From Bacteroidetes bacterium GWA2_32_17 (lineage in GTDB: Bacteria; Bacteroidota; Bacteroidia; Bacteroidales; GWA2-32-17): a stretch of DNA of 33,166 bases. Below the pieces are notes generated by a model that saw only the letters and a program-made list of their open reading frames with translations, was not told the origin of the DNA and searched no databases. How positions within the stretch are numbered: the stretch's first letter is position 1; each line of letters begins with the position of its first letter. This document shows, piece after piece, positions 31,084 through 33,166 of the stretch. Location of the stretch: the NCBI GenBank assembly GCA_001769035.1, contig MENF01000152.1, forward strand, positions 1 to 33,166, in the 5' to 3' direction. Position numbers and translations under genes: made by a program.

Positions 31084-31137
31084 TAAAAAAAATAAACCTA
31101 AAACCATTAAATATTAATCTATAATTCCCCATTAATG

Positions 31138-32670
31138 TTATTTGTTATCAGGAATCATTTTGAATTTTAGTTCAGTAAAATCAAAATCGGGGTTTGGAAC
31201 ATCAATTTTAAACTCATCTACATCTCCATCCTGATTTAAAATAAAATTAACTTTTCCTTTTGGCAAGGATGGAAAATTTTTAAACTCAACAACAAAAGTA
31301 TCGTACTGCCAATGTTCTAATACCGAAAAGAAATCGGGTGTTGGTATAAATTGCAATTCTAATTTACCATTCTTTAATGTTATTGTTGCATTACCATATA
31401 ACTCGCCGCCATAAGTACCGCAATATTTTTCGAGTTGGAGCGATGGTTTTGAATTTTTATTTCTTTTTTCATCGGCTTCTTTATCTGCTTTAATTTTATT
31501 TTCGTCTCTGATTTTAACATAATTCAAAATAATTGAGCTGTAATCTTTTCCTTCAACACCAAAACATTTGTCAAGAATGCTGTACATTAATGTATAAGGC
31601 AAATAATTAATGCTATTTGTTAAAATTACAAATCCTGTTTTTTCTTCGGGAACCAAAACAACTTGCGAAATCATTCCATCTAATCCACCACTATGATTTA
31701 TTATTTTTCGTCCATGGTAATCAAACATATCCCAGCCCAAGCCATAATTGTGAAAGTGCATACTTGGAAAAAGCATTTCGTCAAATTTTGAAATATTTTC
31801 AACTGTTTGCGACGACCACATATCGCGTTGAGCAGCTTTAGAAAAATATAATTTTTCATCAACTGTGCCATTATTTAGCTGCATTTTTATCCATTTGCTC
31901 ATGTCGTTTACAGTAGAATTTATTCCGCCGGCAGGTGCAATGTTATCCCAACTTATATATTTAATTGGAATTACCTTTCCATAACTTCTTGCATGAGGAA
32001 TTGCCAAATTCTTATATTCAGAATGTTTTTTTATTGTTGTGTTTGTGTTTTTCATTCCGAGTGGCTCGAAAAACTTTTCTTTAATGTAATCATCGTAACT
32101 TTTACCAGTAACTTTAGGAATAATTTCACCAGCAGTTAAAACCAATAAATTCGAATATCCATAATGGCTTCTAAAACTATAAACAGGTTTTAAATATTTA
32201 ATACTTCTAATAATTTCTTCGCGGGTGTATTTGGATGCATCCCATACTAAATCGCCACTAAAAGTTGCAAGTCCGCTTCGGTGACAAAGCAAATCTCTAA
32301 TTGTAAATTCGTGTGTAACAAAAGGGTCGTACATTTCAAAATATGAAATGTAATCAGTAACTTTATCGTCCCATTTAATTTTACCTTCGTCAACTAATGT
32401 TGCGAGTGCTGCCGAAGTAAATGCTTTAGTATTGCTGGCAATGCCGAACATTGTATTTGCGTCAACTTTTTCGGTTTTGCCAATTTCTCTAACACCAAAA
32501 CCTTTTGCAAAAATTAAGCTATCATTTTTAATAATACCAACAGCCATTCCAGGAATTTCCCATTCTGTCATACATTTTTGAATGTAAGCTTCGAGTTTTT
32601 GTAAATCGGGTTTTTGAGCATATAAATTTGCTGTTAACAAAAAGAAAAAGAAAACTAATGATTTTTGCAT
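31138..32670 (-). CDS. Secreted serine hydrolase, class C beta-lactamase family
   Basis: 510-aa exported hydrolase of the beta-lactamase/transpeptidase-like (class C, S12) family. A signal peptide covers residues 1-18 (MQKSLVFFFFLLTANLYAQ). The catalytic motifs are the SxxK serine S79 with K82 (IASNTKAFTSA), Y172-S173-N174 (YGYSNLLVL) and an HSGG motif (INHSGGLDG) replacing the KTG triad. The last 110 residues, starting near LEKYCGTYGGELYGNATITL, resemble a DUF3471-type C-terminal beta domain. Members act as esterases, D-aminopeptidases or carboxypeptidases; the substrate is not evident. The HSGG variant is common in this family and does not mean beta-lactam resistance. It has a short spacer to the downstream small secreted gene. 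Confidence 0.9.
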   Translation of the reverse strand: MQKSLVFFFFLLTANLYAQKPDLQKLEAYIQKCMTEWEIPGMAVGIIKNDSLIFAKGFGVREIGKTEKVDANTMFGIASNTKAFTSAALATLVDEGKIKWDDKVTDYISYFEMYDPFVTHEFTIRDLLCHRSGLATFSGDLVWDASKYTREEIIRSIKYLKPVYSFRSHYGYSNLLVLTAGEIIPKVTGKSYDDYIKEKFFEPLGMKNTNTTIKKHSEYKNLAIPHARSYGKVIPIKYISWDNIAPAGGINSTVNDMSKWIKMQLNNGTVDEKLYFSKAAQRDMWSSQTVENISKFDEMLFPSMHFHNYGLGWDMFDYHGRKIINHSGGLDGMISQVVLVPEEKTGFVILTNSINYLPYTLMYSILDKCFGVEGKDYSSIILNYVKIRDENKIKADKEADEKRNKNSKPSLQLEKYCGTYGGELYGNATITLKNGKLELQFIPTPDFFSVLEHWQYDTFVVEFKNFPSLPKGKVNFILNQDGDVDEFKIDVPNPDFDFTELKFKMIPDNK

Positions 32671-32716
32671 ATTTTAAAATTTGATGCAAATGTAATAAAA
32701 AGTAATTTTTGGTAAA

Positions 32717-32777
32717 CGTCATGGCGTATTTAGTCTGACATCTCCTTTGGCGATAGCGGGTCAAGCCCGCAATGACG
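32717..32777. repeat. Palindromic dispersed repeat (CGTCAT...ATGACG)
   Basis: Outer arms CGTCAT (32717-32722) and ATGACG (32772-32777) enclose a GCGGG-TCAAG-CCCGC hairpin (32756-32770). The right end, read on the minus strand, is CGTCATTGCGGGC, the same start as the element at 13196. It lies upstream of the serine hydrolase gene. Confidence 0.7.
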
Positions 32778-33060
32778 AACAAAATAAATAATAGATTTTT
32801 ACCCGAACTTACAGTTCTATCCCCTTGGTTCGTGTCCCCACGAAACAATTCTAATTTATTCATAATGTCACTCCTAACGGAGTTTTATTTAGGAAAGGAC
32901 CGATTTTTACCATAATTTCGTCTCAACGGGACTTAATTACAAAAGTTTTTTAGCACATCAAAATAAAATTAATCCGAAAAAATAATTCATTATTTTTTAT
33001 AAACTTTGTGAGCTTGGCTATTTGGGGAGACAAATTTTTTACTTGCGTAACATGAGTTAA
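32778..33060. other. Gene-free stretch with decayed short hairpins
   Basis: No supported gene. It holds small hairpin remnants of the MITE-like family: CTCC-TAA-CGGAG (about 32872) and GTCTC-AAC-GGGAC (about 32921), the latter imperfect, plus AT-rich sequence. Confidence 0.45.
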
Positions 33061-33166
33061 TAATGCGAATTAAGAGTTGAATTTTTTTTCGTTCCGTTAG
33101 GAACGGTATATTGGTAGAAAATATAATTTAATCCAAATTATAGTTCCGTAGGAACGAAATAATTTA
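33061..33166. mobile_element. MITE-like element, second copy, cut by the window end
   Basis: Starts with TAATGCGAATTAAGAGTT and continues with GTTCCGTTAGGAAC, TATATTGGTAGAAAA and GTTCCGTAGGAAC in the same order and spacing as 10193-10290. Only the left third or so is in the window. Confidence 0.8.

Noticed and set aside
31138-32670. Acquired beta-lactam resistance gene
   Set aside because: The SxxK/YxN fold is shared with esterases and peptidases; the C-terminal extra domain and HSGG motif fit a general serine hydrolase.
32528-32863. 111-aa minus-strand ORF
   Set aside because: It overlaps the serine hydrolase start in another frame and reads through the 32717-32777 repeat (VIAGLTRYRQ-type false peptide).

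Overview
The window is low-GC (roughly 30%) chromosomal DNA from a member of the Bacteroidota. The signs are secreted proteins with type IX secretion (T9SS) sorting domains, an archaeal/eukaryotic-type prolyl-tRNA synthetase, an OmpP1/FadL-like outer-membrane protein, YwqK/MORN-repeat and M49 peptidase families, and several promoters of the Bacteroidota form TTTG-(about 20 nt)-TAnnTTTG. Family or genus cannot be fixed from the sequence alone.

Layout. (1) 1-6318, minus strand: the start of a four-helix-bundle protein, two tandem M49-like metallopeptidase paralogues (the second has lost all zinc ligands), an unrecognised 232-aa protein and proS. (2) 6423-9749, plus strand: an Asn/Tyr/Ser-rich low-complexity lipoprotein and an outer-membrane barrel, ending in a clear terminator. 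(3) 9804-10985: about 1.2 kb without genes, filled with palindromic elements (two tandem 149-bp nested palindromes, then a 298-bp MITE-like element), then tRNA-Leu(GAG). (4) 11229-18193, plus strand: a YwqK-like protein overlapping mnmA, a lipoprotein, an S8 subtilisin-like T9SS protease, xseA and xseB separated by tandem repeats, and a small lipoprotein. (5) 18209-26616: an accessory island that looks like an integron cassette array without an integrase. Cargo: a lipoprotein; a PIN toxin-antitoxin pair; a decayed restriction-modification (R-M) cassette with a frameshifted HinP1I-like endonuclease; and an apparently intact type IIS R-M module (AlwI-family endonuclease plus two N6-adenine-type methyltransferases). 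The cassettes are bounded by four attC-like palindromes and by three copies of a 40-bp boundary element that has a Bacteroidota promoter upstream. (6) 26654-32670: two T9SS proteins, a ParE-type toxin-antitoxin pair, a small secreted protein and a beta-lactamase-family serine hydrolase. (7) The right end carries another copy of the MITE-like element.

The most interesting part is the cassette array. In cassettes A, B and D the first bases are the reverse complement of the bases just before the terminal palindrome (9/10, 8/9 and 10/10 matches), as expected of integron cassettes. No integrase, transposase or CRISPR array is visible. A second theme is structured repeats: several palindrome families keep their pairing while arm sequences change, and three repeat elements lie in frame inside coding sequences. 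All family assignments come from reading motifs and recalled family features; no database search was run.
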